Assembly: GCF_014639535.1 (NCBI RefSeq)
Contig: NZ_BMGA01000004.1
Location: 124,001 to 188,000, forward strand
Length of the DNA: 64,000 nucleotides
Direction: 5' to 3'
Origin: Flavobacterium palustre
GTDB lineage: Bacteria; Bacteroidota; Bacteroidia; Flavobacteriales; Flavobacteriaceae
The notes under the pieces are model-generated. The model searched no databases and had not been told where the DNA came from. It worked only from the letters and a program-made list of their open reading frames with translations. Below, in pieces: positions 34,553 through 44,600 of this stretch (its first letter is position 1; each line of letters opens with the position of its first letter). The translations under genes were made by a program, and so were the position numbers.

Positions 34553-35029
34553 CTACTCCACCTTAACAATAACCGGAAGAATAAACTGTGTTTTTACCGG
34601 AATTCCTTGTTTCAAAGCCGGATTTACTTTTGGAAAATTCACTAATCGGGCGTGGAGAATACTGTCAATTTTAATGGTATCATAAGCCACAGAATCCTTA
34701 GGAAACTGAGGTTCGAATTGCATTCTGGAGTTGGGAAATACGGTTACTTTAACTTCAATAGTATCTAATTCAGGATAAAGAGCCGAAAGCGTATCTATTT
34801 CTAATTTTTCTTGTATTAACTGAGTCAGACTATCAAAAAAACATTGCTGGCGTTGGATTTTTTCATCTAATTTATCACAATCCACAAAAGAAGGGTATTC
34901 ATCCACCTCTTTCCAATTGATTGCTTTCAATTCCTTTTGCAATAATTCTTTTTCAGAGGGCACTTGCTTCTCAAAATATTGACAAGAAGTAAAAATACCG
35001 AAAACTAGAAAAAAGTAATACTGCTTCAA
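34553..35029 (-). CDS. Lipoprotein with TonB-like C-terminal domain
   Basis: A 158-residue protein if read from a TTG at 35029 (MKQYYFFLVFGIFTSC), giving a compact lipoprotein signal with Cys at residue 16; the longest frame adds 14 residues from an ATG at 35071, which would weaken the signal. Residues about 50-95 are charged and helical with two Cys. The last 45 residues (ILHARLVNFPKVNPALKQG, then PVKTQFILPVIVKVE) fit the TonB C-terminal (periplasmic energy-coupling) fold pattern, often present in Bacteroidota lipoproteins of unknown role. It is convergent with the glycosyltransferase gene. No partner gene is apparent. Confidence 0.65.
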   Translation of the reverse strand: MKQYYFFLVFGIFTSCQYFEKQVPSEKELLQKELKAINWKEVDEYPSFVDCDKLDEKIQRQQCFFDSLTQLIQEKLEIDTLSALYPELDTIEVKVTVFPNSRMQFEPQFPKDSVAYDTIKIDSILHARLVNFPKVNPALKQGIPVKTQFILPVIVKVE

Positions 35030-35154
35030 GGTTGTGTTTTTGAATTCGACCAATATGGTATAAAAATACAATTATTTTTTTGAGATACTCCAGAAAGCAA
35101 ATAATCTTCCTAACTTTCTGTAATTTATTTTTCAAAATTAATAAAAATTAATTT

Positions 35155-35658
35155 ATGGATATTTTACTTTTCATTCTTGGCTTAGCCTGCATGTTTATTG
35201 GAGTACTGGGAAGCTTTTTACCAGTATTACCCGGCATTAGTATTAGTTGGTTAGGAATTGTTCTGCTTTATTTTACTAATGCTGTACCGCTTAATTATTG
35301 GATTTTAGGAACCACTTTTTTAGTAGTTGTACTTTTTTCTATTGCCAATTATGTTTTGCCTTCCAAAGGAACTCAACACTTTGGCGGCAGTAAAGCCGGG
35401 ATTTGGGGAACTAATATTGGACTTATTATAGGCTTATTGACTCCAATTCCATTCGGATTTATTATTGGTCCGTTTCTGGGCGCTTTAATTGGTGAAATAG
35501 TCTTTGATACTAAAAACGTACAACAAGCAGTAAGAGCAGCTACAGGATCGGTTTTAGGAATCCTAGCTTCCAGTTTTATACAGTTTATGCTTTGTATGAT
35601 TTACTTTGGGATATTTATTTCAATTGTCTGGAAATACAAAGCGACCCTTTTCAACTAA
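35155..35658 (+). CDS. DUF456 family membrane protein
   Basis: A 167-residue inner-membrane protein with four to five helices. LGLACMFIGVLGSFLPVLPG at the start and GGSKAGIWGTNIGLIIGLLTPIPFGFIIGPFLGALIGE in the middle, rich in small residues, are the DUF456 hallmarks; the glycine-zipper-like middle part recurs in this family. Its function is not established. It is monocistronic, followed by the convergent terminator of tRNA-Asp copy 1. Confidence 0.88.
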   Translation: MDILLFILGLACMFIGVLGSFLPVLPGISISWLGIVLLYFTNAVPLNYWILGTTFLVVVLFSIANYVLPSKGTQHFGGSKAGIWGTNIGLIIGLLTPIPFGFIIGPFLGALIGEIVFDTKNVQQAVRAATGSVLGILASSFIQFMLCMIYFGIFISIVWKYKATLFN

Positions 35659-35679
35659 ATAAAATTCACCCATAAAAAA

Positions 35680-35703
35680 AAGCCTTTCCGTTAAGAAAGG
35701 CTT
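35680..35703 (-). terminator. Terminator of tRNA-Asp copy 1
   Basis: AAGCCTTTC pairs with GAAAGGCTT around a 6-base loop; on the minus strand a run of eight T follows. It may also stop the DUF456 gene transcript from the other side. Confidence 0.8.
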
Positions 35704-35715
35704 CTTGCAAATTTG

Positions 35716-35789
35716 CGGTCTGGACGGGACTCGAACCCGCGACCCCATGCGTGACAGGCATGTATTCTAACCAACTGAACTACCAAACC
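35716..35789 (-). tRNA. tRNA-Asp (GTC), copy 1
   Basis: A 74-base cloverleaf on the minus strand: acceptor GGTTTGG with CCAGACC (one G-U pair), anticodon GTC in the loop CTGTCAC, T-arm GCGGGTTCGAGTCCCGT, discriminator G. The CCA tail is not encoded. The body closely follows bacterial tRNA-Asp. Confidence 0.97.
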
Positions 35790-35807
35790 TCTGCTTTATT
35801 GCGAGTG

Positions 35808-35839
35808 CAAATATACAATATAATTTCTTTTAAAAACAA
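35808..35839 (-). promoter_or_regulatory. Promoter of tRNA-Asp copy 1
   Basis: Minus strand: TTG (35839-35837), 21 bases, TATATTTG (35815-35808), about 19 bases before the mature 5' end. Confidence 0.6.
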
Positions 35840-35895
35840 GCCTTTTAAATAAAAAATGTAATTTTTTTAAAACGGCTTTAAAATCAAAAAAGCCA

Positions 35896-35963
35896 TTCAC
35901 ATTTAAGTGAAAAGCTTTTCATTGGTTTAACTACTAAACCGAGGTCAGCTAACTAGGCCGACC
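35896..35963. other. Structured segment: four abutting hairpins between the tRNA genes
   Basis: In the 250-base gap, four foldable elements follow each other: TTCAC-6-GTGAA (35896-35911), GAAAAGCTTTTC (35909-35920), GGTTT-7-AAACC (35924-35940) and GGTCAGC-7-GCCGACC (35943-35963). The 5-bp stems with 7-base loops are tRNA-like in size, but no TTCGA loop or acceptor stem is found. Identity unknown. Confidence 0.4.
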
Positions 35964-36003
35964 CAACAACACAACTAACTTTAGATACCGTATAGTGGAA
36001 AAA

Positions 36004-36029
36004 AAAGCCTTTCTGTTACGAAAGGCTTT
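36004..36029 (-). terminator. Terminator of tRNA-Asp copy 2
   Basis: AAAGCCTTTC pairs with GAAAGGCTTT around TGTTAC, followed on the minus strand by a T-run. It is a near-copy of the copy 1 terminator. Confidence 0.8.
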
Positions 36030-36040
36030 CCCAATATTAG

Positions 36041-36114
36041 CGGTCTGGACGGGACTCGAACCCGCGACCCCATGCGTGACAGGCATGTATTCTAACCAAC
36101 TGAACTACCAAACC
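36041..36114 (-). tRNA. tRNA-Asp (GTC), copy 2
   Basis: Identical in sequence to the tRNA at 35716-35789, 325 bases away in the same orientation. Promoter, leader and terminator are also similar, so the whole unit was duplicated. Confidence 0.97.
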
Positions 36115-36132
36115 TCTGCTTTATTGCGGTGG

Positions 36133-36162
36133 CAAAGATACAACAGATTTCTATTTACACAA
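36133..36162 (-). promoter_or_regulatory. Promoter of tRNA-Asp copy 2
   Basis: Minus strand: TTG (36162-36160), 19 bases, TATCTTTG (36140-36133). The box-to-gene distance equals that of copy 1. Confidence 0.6.
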
Positions 36163-36200
36163 GTGTTTTTATTAAAAATAATAATATTTTTTTCAGCAAA

Positions 36201-37127
36201 TCAACCAAAGTTTTGTTTTTCAACTAAATAAGTCAATAATATTTTTTCAAAACTTTCCCTTACACTCACCGGAACGTACTTAATTTTGTTTTGAGCACAA
36301 CTCAAAGCGAGCTTTTTGAAATAAACAGCAGCTTGTTTTTCATATTCTTCTTTCACATTATCCGCAAAAACAACTATTTCTTCCCCGGTTTCTACATCAA
36401 TAAATTTACGCGGCGCATTATCAAAATCAAAATTAAGTTCGGTTTTTCCATCTACCACATGAAACAAAACAACTTTATGCTTATTGTGCTTCAAATGTTG
36501 TAAAGCAGCCAACAAACGCTCTTCCTCTCCCGTTTGAAACATATCAGTAAACAAAATAATCATCGAACGACGGTGAATTTTCTCTGCAATCTGATGTAAA
36601 AAAGTAATGGTATCGGTACTTTTCTTGACTAATGGCTCTTTCAATAAGTTTTCCAAAGCATTCAATACCATCCTATGATGACGATCACTGCCTTTTTCGG
36701 GAGCATAATACTCATAAGTATCCGAAAAAACACTTAAACCAACTGCATCGCGTTGTTTCTTTAAAAGATTCATCAGAACCGCAGAAGCCAAAACAGAAAA
36801 CCCGATTTTGTTTTCATAAAAATTTTGATTCGATTTTAATTTAGGATAATGCATTGACGAAGAATTGTCGATAATAATATGACAGCGCAAATTTGTCTCT
36901 TCCTCAAACTGTTTGGTATATAATCGATCTGTTTTAGCAAACAACTTCCAGTCGATATGCTTGGTACTTTCGCCTGTATTATAAACCTTATGCTCGGCAA
37001 ACTCAGCCGAAAATCCATGAAAAGGACTTTTGTGCATACCCGAAATAAACCCTTCCACCACCTGGTTAGCTAGTAACTCCAAATGCTGAAAACTGGAAAT
37101 TTTCCCTATTTGTGATTCAATCTTCAT
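36201..37127 (-). CDS. DUF58 domain protein (VWA-like)
   Basis: A 308-residue soluble protein of the DUF58 family. The family core GESTKHIDWKLFAKTDRLYTKQFEEE lies at about 52-77, followed by a VWA-like fold with the MIDAS-type motif DNSSSM near 87 and LFTDMF near 193. DUF58 proteins usually work with MoxR-type AAA ATPases and Bat proteins in envelope stress or complex assembly. Here no moxR or bat gene is adjacent in the window: trxA lies upstream on the same strand with a terminator between. No transmembrane helix is seen. Confidence 0.88.
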   Translation of the reverse strand: MKIESQIGKISSFQHLELLANQVVEGFISGMHKSPFHGFSAEFAEHKVYNTGESTKHIDWKLFAKTDRLYTKQFEEETNLRCHIIIDNSSSMHYPKLKSNQNFYENKIGFSVLASAVLMNLLKKQRDAVGLSVFSDTYEYYAPEKGSDRHHRMVLNALENLLKEPLVKKSTDTITFLHQIAEKIHRRSMIILFTDMFQTGEEERLLAALQHLKHNKHKVVLFHVVDGKTELNFDFDNAPRKFIDVETGEEIVVFADNVKEEYEKQAAVYFKKLALSCAQNKIKYVPVSVRESFEKILLTYLVEKQNFG

Positions 37128-37211
37128 CTCTCAAATGTATTAAAAGATTAAAAAATAATAGAGAAAAGAAACAAGAAAAAAATAATCGATTTTCTAAATT
37201 ATTTTAAACAA

Positions 37212-37241
37212 AAAAAGGCTTGACTCACGTCAAACCTTTTT
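37212..37241 (-). terminator. Terminator of trxA
   Basis: AAAAAGG-TTGAC / GTCAA-CCTTTTT stem (with a mismatch) and a TCAC loop, followed on the minus strand by more T. It lies 25 bases after the trxA stop. Confidence 0.75.
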
Positions 37242-37265
37242 CTCATATAAATCATAATCTTACGA

Positions 37266-37583
37266 TTACAACAAAGCGTCTAAACTATCTGCGTAAGTTT
37301 GCTTAGGAGCAACTCCTACTTGCTTTCCTACGACTTCTCCGTTATGAAAAACCAATACCGTAGGTATGTTTCTCACTCCGTATTTAGCAGCAAATTCCTG
37401 ATTAGCATCCACATCAACTTTTCCTACAACAACTTTACCGTCGTATTCGTTGCTTAGTTCGTCAATGATTGGCCCAACCATTCTACAAGGTCCACACCAT
37501 GCTGCCCAAAAATCTACCATAACCGGTTTGTCTGATTTCAAAACTACTTCTTCAAAAGTAGCGTCTGTTATTGCTAATGCCAT
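37266..37583 (-). CDS. trxA: Thioredoxin
   Basis: A 105-residue cytosolic thioredoxin. The redox site WCGPC gives C30 and C33; VDFWAAWCGPCRM, the buried Asp (D24), and the cis-proline in RNIPTVLVF near residue 73 are all conserved. It keeps cytoplasmic proteins reduced using thioredoxin reductase. Length is normal. A TAAATTTG promoter box is seen 55 bases upstream, and a terminator downstream, so it is a single-gene unit. Confidence 0.96.
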   Translation of the reverse strand: MALAITDATFEEVVLKSDKPVMVDFWAAWCGPCRMVGPIIDELSNEYDGKVVVGKVDVDANQEFAAKYGVRNIPTVLVFHNGEVVGKQVGVAPKQTYADSLDALL

Positions 37584-37637
37584 ATTTCTTTATTTAAAGT
37601 TTATAAATTTAAAGTCTTTAATTCCTTAAACACTATG

Positions 37638-37645
37638 CAAATTTA
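37638..37645 (-). promoter_or_regulatory. Promoter -7 box of trxA
   Basis: Minus strand TAAATTTG, a full TAnnTTTG match. The upstream TTTG box is not clear (TTTA at 16 bases). Confidence 0.45.
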
Positions 37646-37761
37646 GAAATTAAAAACTAACTAAACACTATTCCAAAATTAGTTTTGGCTATTAATGTAT
37701 TGTTAATAATTATCCGTCATAAAACATCTTCGAAAAAACAGACATCCAAAAAACAATAAAA

Positions 37762-37781
37762 AATCCCGCCGAAGCAGGATT
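37762..37781 (-). terminator. Terminator after vanZ-like gene
   Basis: Minus strand AATCCTGC-loop-GCGGGATT with one G-U pair, followed by TTTT. It overlaps the end region of the VanZ-like gene by only a few bases from its stop. Confidence 0.7.
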
Positions 37782-37782
37782 A

Positions 37783-38178
37783 CTATTTATTCTTGAATTT
37801 TATTAAAAACCGATTTTCACCTAAAAGCTTAATGAACAAAATAGCCAACAAAGAACCTGATGTATTAGCCACCACATCGACAACATCACCACTTCTGCTG
37901 CTTGTTAAAAAAGTTTGAAACAATTCTATTGCTACCCCTAACACAAAAGCCATTAAAAAAACAATAACAAAAAGCTTTGTACTATTTGTTTTTTTTAAAT
38001 AAAACCGGAGCGCATAAAACCACAACACACTAAATACAAAATAAAAAAAAGCGTGAATGTATTTATCGATATAAGAAATCTTTATTTCAGGAAGTTCACT
38101 TATTCTTATCAAACAGAGATATAAAATATTGACTGTCCAACACAGCGCAGCTCCAATACAAATTTTCTTAAGCACCAA
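37783..38178 (-). CDS. VanZ-like family membrane protein
   Basis: A 131-residue protein with four hydrophobic helices. [20 protein letters not shown] near 36-55 and [32 protein letters not shown] near 88-120 are the VanZ signature (conserved His, and Glu/Gln/Asp/Asn in the last motif). The family is linked in some bacteria with teicoplanin tolerance, but in Bacteroidota its role is undefined. It overlaps gcvH by 11 bases and follows it in the same operon, an arrangement that I recall as conserved after sprA-gcvH. Confidence 0.85.
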   Translation of the reverse strand: MVLKKICIGAALCWTVNILYLCLIRISELPEIKISYIDKYIHAFFYFVFSVLWFYALRFYLKKTNSTKLFVIVFLMAFVLGVAIELFQTFLTSSRSGDVVDVVANTSGSLLAILFIKLLGENRFLIKFKNK

Positions 38179-38548
38179 TCAATTCTTTATAACCTTCAGC
38201 AGTTAACAAAGTTTCATATTCAGCTAAATCAGCAACCTTAACTTTTATCATCCAGCCGTCTCCATAAGGATCTGAATTCACTAATTCAGGAGCATCTTCT
38301 AAACCAGTATTGAACTCAATAATTTCTCCTGATAAAGGAAGAAACAAATCAGATACGGTTTTTACTGCTTCAACGGTACCAAAAACTTCGTCTTTATCAA
38401 GTGTTTGATCTAAAGTTTCCACTTCAACATAAACAATATCTCCCAACTCTTTTTGTGCAAAATGTGTAATCCCTACCGTTGCAACATCTCCTTCCAGGCT
38501 AACCCATTCGTGATCTTTAGTGTATTTTAAATTTGCTGGTATATTCAT
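38168..38548 (-). CDS. gcvH: Glycine cleavage system H protein
   Basis: A 126-residue lipoyl carrier. [20 protein letters not shown] is the standard start; the lipoylated lysine is K63 in [12 protein letters not shown]. It shuttles the aminomethyl group between the P, T and L proteins in glycine breakdown. The open frame reaches 17 codons further, but the family start is the ATG at 38548. It lies between sprA (82 bases upstream) and the vanZ-like gene. The other gcv genes are not in this window. Confidence 0.95.
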   Translation of the reverse strand: MNIPANLKYTKDHEWVSLEGDVATVGITHFAQKELGDIVYVEVETLDQTLDKDEVFGTVEAVKTVSDLFLPLSGEIIEFNTGLEDAPELVNSDPYGDGWMIKVKVADLAEYETLLTAEGYKELIGA

Positions 38549-38630
38549 AGTAATAGTAATTGAAATATGATAATTATTATTTTTTGGCAAATGTAACAAT
38601 CTTCAAATTAAATCTTTTGCCATTTTAGAA

Positions 38631-41600
38631 TTAATTCCCAAAATTATATCGAAGTGTAAATCCGGATCGAATATTAGTGATAGGAAAAGAGGTCGAAATT
38701 ACAGCCTTAGAAAACGAATGATCATAATAAAAAATAGCCGTTAGATTTTTACTAAACGAATAATCAGCCGTGACTTTCAAAGACCATAAATTTTGCCCGC
38801 CTGCCAATTGGTTATTATCATAATCCAAATAACGCACAATAGTTTGATTATTTCGATACGACAAATCAGCCTTCAGATTAATATCTCCTTTAATCACTCC
38901 GGTAGGATTATCAGCCAGTCTTGAAGAGAAAACCACATTTTTAAATCGATAACCCAAACCTACAACATATTCAACACCTTTTACTTCGGTCAATAAATTA
39001 TTATCGAAACTCATTGATAAAGCACGGTCTTTTTTAATCTCTGTAAGTACTTTTAGCGAGTTTTTCAATTCAAAATCCATTCGAAGAAGCGGATTAAACT
39101 GCTCTACTAAATTCACATTAGACATAATGGTTTTATTGAAAAAATTACCATTATCATCCGTTCCTCCCGGATCTTTATCATAATCAAAATTAGAACGGTA
39201 CTGATTGATTGTATAAGAAGCTCTGTAACTATGCTGCAAAGAGAATCTTTTAAATGTCTTTTTAAACATATTATAACGCATCAAACCATTGTATTTAACC
39301 GTCCAGTTAGGAATAGGAAAGTTTCTAAAAATACTGGTAGAAACATTTGAAGCATCGGCACCTGAATAAGCAGCTATAAAAGCCGGCAATAATACAGCCT
39401 GATTACTTTTTCCAAAACCAATTGGAAATCCATCATTAGTAATGATTTTTTTCCTTTCCGGATTATTCGGATTCGCCAAATCTGTTTCAGGAGCACTCGT
39501 ATTCTCTGCCGGAAGTGCTGCCGCATCATACCTCGGGACAATACTTCCATATCTTTCAGCGGCTAATTGATTTGCAACTAAAAGCCTGTTGGATCTAAAA
39601 TCATCAAAAGCTGCCGAAGAAAACTCATTACTTTGAGAAAAAGCAGTTTTAATCAACACCGTAGAGATAGAAAACATTCCATAATTATAAGGAGAACGCG
39701 AATTATAAACTCCATTAGTAGCAACATCGTATTGCTCCGAATAATTTTCCGAAAGCGATCGATCCATGGTTAAATCAATTTTAAAATCAGGAAATAAATC
39801 CACATTAGCCGTAGCACGCAATACCTTATTACTTACCTGAGTATAATTTTGATTAAATTCCTGATAAGTGGTCAACCAGCCATTTTTAGCCGCTTCATAA
39901 CGCACATCATCCTGACTTCCAAAAATAAATCCTAATGACGGTCTTGAAGAACCCAGAAAACCTATACTTGGCATATAACCAGGCAACAATGTACCACTAT
40001 TTTCAGAATAATTAATCTGAATGTTTTTAACACTAGTCAAAACTCCCAGCAATCCATCAACAAATGGATTAGCCTGAGCTTGTGGCTTAACCGGAACACT
40101 CGTGATTTTTTGCCCTGGCCTTGGAGCAACTGTAGGTCTGGCAGCTATTTTTGGTTTTTTGGACAAACCTAAATATTTGTACAACATATCCATATTGAAA
40201 GTAGCATTCAAATTATTGGTACGGGCATTTTGAACCGTATTTCCTAAGTTGTATGCAGTACCTCCTACTTCAATTTCAGACAGCGCATTGGCTGATTTTT
40301 GCCAACTATAATCTCCCGTATAAGAATAATTTGCTTTAACAAAACCAAACAACGGAATTTTATTAATAGGAATATCGTAGTTCACAATTAGCTGCTGGGT
40401 ATGGCGGTTAGGATCTCCTATATCCCAATAGCTATCCCAAATAGAAAAACTGTCAATAGGCTGATCATCCTGATCCAAATAATTCTTTACTAAATTATTG
40501 GTAGAAGCCGCATAACTGAATTTCAGAGATTTTGTTAAATTGTAATTAAATCCATAATTATAATTAAACCCAAAATTTCTGCGGTACAACGGATTCAATT
40601 CCAGACCGGGAACATTCTCTACCTGTCTGAACTGCTGACGATTGTACTGCCTGTTAATATTAGTATTAAAGGTAACGTTAGAAGGTAAAAAGTTAAAATT
40701 AAAATCACTTAATAATTTCCAATAAGCACTTTTTTTCATGAACTTCGTTTTCTTAAAAGGCTCTACCGCTTTGTTCTCGAAAGTGTAAGCATAATCCACC
40801 GAAGTACTGGCCTGCTGATCCAGATAATCCTCAACCTCATAATCATGATGTTCTACTTTATTGAACGACTGAGAAAAAGTAAAATTCTCAGGATCATAAA
40901 TATGTGGTTTTTGTTCTGCTGCTCTTTGTTTTCTTACCCCAATAAAATTAATACTGGTACGCTTTGTATAATCAATGGCCCGATTTCTCAAATTAGCTCT
41001 TTCATCGGCATTACTGGTTTCACTTAATAGCTGCTTTAATTTAATATCCTGATTAAACGGATCGTATTCCGGCTTAATTGTTTCTTCACCCACACTATAA
41101 TTAAAAGGTAAGTTAATACCCCATTTATTAGGCAACAACTTCCCTAAATTGATATTTGTAACAATATTATATTGCTGAATGTCTTCACGACTTCTTTCAT
41201 TTGGTCCTTGTTCGATAGTACCAAAACCTACAGTACTCATTTTTCCGGTGGCAGAAATAGTGGCTAAATCAGCAAAATTAGTATCTACATTCAACACCGC
41301 AGCCATACCTCCGCGATTATCCATTTCGGCCAGACGAAGTTCATTAAACCATACTTCCCCTTTAATTTTCTGATGAGACTCATTGCTCTTTATACCTACC
41401 ATTAAAGTACGCACCAAACCAAAATTAGGATTTCCTTTGATTCCTAATCGTAATTTATTGCTTTTATTAGCTAAACTTCCGTCTAATTCATCTTCGTTCT
41501 TATAATAAATTCCATCCAATGGCAGCGTACTGGCATCTACTGACATTGCCTGTACTTTTAATTGAGTAAGCAAGGATAATGACAAATCAATTTCATTGGC

Positions 41601-44600
41601 TTCAGGCCAAACACCATCTGCTGTATATTTACAAACACCATCTGTTGTTTCGGTAACTTTTAACGGAATCTCAATTTGATAGAAATTCTGTGTAAAATCA
41701 TTACCAAAACGAATAAAACCAACCATTTGATCATCGGCTAACGGAATTTCTCCTTTTAAAGATTCGGCATGTAAAAACATTTTCAGTTTCTTAAACTGAC
41801 GCATATCTACACTTACATTTTTAAATACAGCTCTGGAATCATCAACCTCAAGACCGTCTCCGGCTACTCTCAAAGACAACGATTGTTCGTTTTGATTGAT
41901 CAAAGTATTGTTATTGTACAACTGCTCCCTTTGCACTCCCGGAGGCGTAATATAATTTACCGGACATCTTGTATCATTTTCTTGAACATTTACCGCAGTA
42001 ACATCCAACTCGGTATTATCATCATCCACATTAGGGTCATTAGGATCTAATGTTGTAACATATCTTCTCCATTCACCACGCACTAAATCCAGGGCTCCAA
42101 AACGCATGGTTACTTCATCTTCAAATCCTGTCATAAACATTCGCATAAAACGAATGGATCTGAAATCTTCAATACTACCTATTTTATTCTGAGGCTGCGA
42201 AACAGGAATCTTAAACTGAATCCATCTGGCTGTAGTAGTTCCTCCATTAGGTAAGGTCACATCGGCTTCTCTGACATCGGTTACAAAATTCTGTCCTACT
42301 TGCATTCCCGGCTTCATATCAATACTATATTCATAATACGCATTAATCGTATTCATCGTATTATCTCTGTTAACATCCTCAACATCCGGAAATGTAGTTG
42401 CTCCCCTATTAGGATCATTGATATCAACAGCTGAATTACCATCAACTCCGTTATAGTTTTTATAACGCTCTTTTACTCCTCCAGAAGCATTAAGATAAAA
42501 AGTATAATCATCAGCAGCCGGATCGGGTTCGGAATTAAAATTATCATAAACAACCGCTTCAGTATTATTAGACAAACCATCTAATCCAACGTCTTGATTT
42601 TTCCTGTTTTGGGTATTTGCATCAAATGTATAAATCAAAGATTGTGATGCAGGAACATCTCCCCATATTGGTCTTGGGTTCACCAAAACCTGATCTGGCC
42701 CTAAACCGTTCTCGTATTGTTTTCGACCATCTTTTAAGATATCTTCTGATATTTCTCCTAAGTTAAAATAAATTTTACCGGTATTAGTAGATGCCGCACT
42801 TCCATTACCCACATAAGGATCTAATACCCAAAACTGAATGTATTCGACATTCCCCTGCTCAAAATTAGTTGAACTAATTGAACGCATAATACCTCCAAAA
42901 TTTTCTTTTGGATTCAAATTAAAACTCGGATTATTATTATACGGCCCTCTCTCAGACGGATAATAAGTCAAATCTAAAGTATTAATCACCTGAGTTTGTC
43001 CTTGTGCAATATCCAATGTTGGATACAATTCTCTGCTATAAACCCTTCTGGTAGCGTTTAACGAAATATCATCATTGGAAATCCCCGATGGTCGCTGCAC
43101 ATAAAAAACAGGATCTATGGTGTACCAGGCTAATTTGGATCTTTTATGCCCATAAGTCAAATCATTGGCTTTGGCATTAAAATTATAAGCACTATTGGTG
43201 TTTTCCTCCGGTGTTGATGCTAAACTCCAGGCATAAGCCGAACGCATGTCAATAGTAGATTGAGAACCTTCAAAATCATCTACATACAAAGTTGATTCAC
43301 CATTGAATTGATCTGCTTTTGGCGTATCAGGTTTTAAAAAAGCAATTTCCCCTCTGATGGATAAATTTGATGGAACATCCGTATCAACATTAGGCAGCAT
43401 ATTAGCTAATCTGGTAAAAAAAGGAACTTCTGTTGAGAAATTAGTATTGAACCCAAAAATGGTATTATTAACCGATTCCTGACCATAATTGGATTTTTGT
43501 GTAAATGGTCTCTCGGTCATTTTTAAGAAAGTCCCGCCTAAGGTAAATTTATCCGAAAATTTATGCTCTACATTCACCCCCATAAATCGTCTGGTCTGCT
43601 GACCAAAAATCGAATTGTTTTCTAGCGAAACATTGATTGGCGTATTCGATGCCTGTAATGAAGGATCCAAAATTTGAACTCTTCCCAATTGATAGTTCAC
43701 ACTATAATCCACACCTTCAACTAAAATTCTACCTCCGGCTGTAACTACAACCGAACCTTGCGGAACATTAAATGCACCAATAGGAATTCCGTCTCCGGCA
43801 GAAGATTTATACCTTCCTCTCAACAAAAACTTATTCTTCTCACTATCCTGCAATGCTCCTGATTGTGTATTTCTGTACATACTTCTGAATACATATTTTG
43901 CCTGATTAGGATTGTAAGTTGTAGAATTATTATAATCTTCCGCAGAATTTGGATTAGCTAATTTAGAGAACAACAATTCTCCAAATGGCTCCTTAGCGGT
44001 AAAAATAATACGTCCATTTTGTGCATCCATCGTTAAGCCCGGAACAAAATCAAAAAAACCATCACCACCTATTTGACGGTCATTATTATAATTTAATTTA
44101 TCCAAATTAAAAACATTCAACAAAGGCGTTTCTGCCACTTTATTTTCGGGAGAAGGATTTGAAGGAAAAGAACTCCCTGGAACCGGAGAGATATAATTTA
44201 AAGGCGAAGGATCGGTAAAAAGAATATTAAATCTAAAATCTTCCTGCTTGATTTGATAAGCTCCGGGAATCTGATAAATATTTTTCATCATCAAATTCCA
44301 AACCGGATTTTTAACATTTGTCAAATTACTTTTCAGCATCTTCAAAATCAAACTTTGTGTAATCACCGCCTGAGTCGATTGTGGCGTTCCGGTAACTAAG
44401 GTAGCATCTACTCCGTCATTACCAAATTCCCCAACCTGATACACCTGATCTCCGATGGTATATTCATAAGCCACCGCCAAAATTTCATCGTTAGACAATC
44501 TTTGCTGCAAAGAAATATAACCTAACTGCGGATGGTATGTAAACTCATTAGTAGTTAACTTTCGGGCATTTTCTAATTTCGAATAATCCTGTCCTTCTAT

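Noticed and set aside
35995-36231. A 78-codon plus-strand frame over tRNA-Asp copy 2.
   Set aside because: It reads the antisense of a tRNA; its GLEPATPCVTGMYSNQLNYQ text is a classical mis-annotation of antisense tRNA-Asp.
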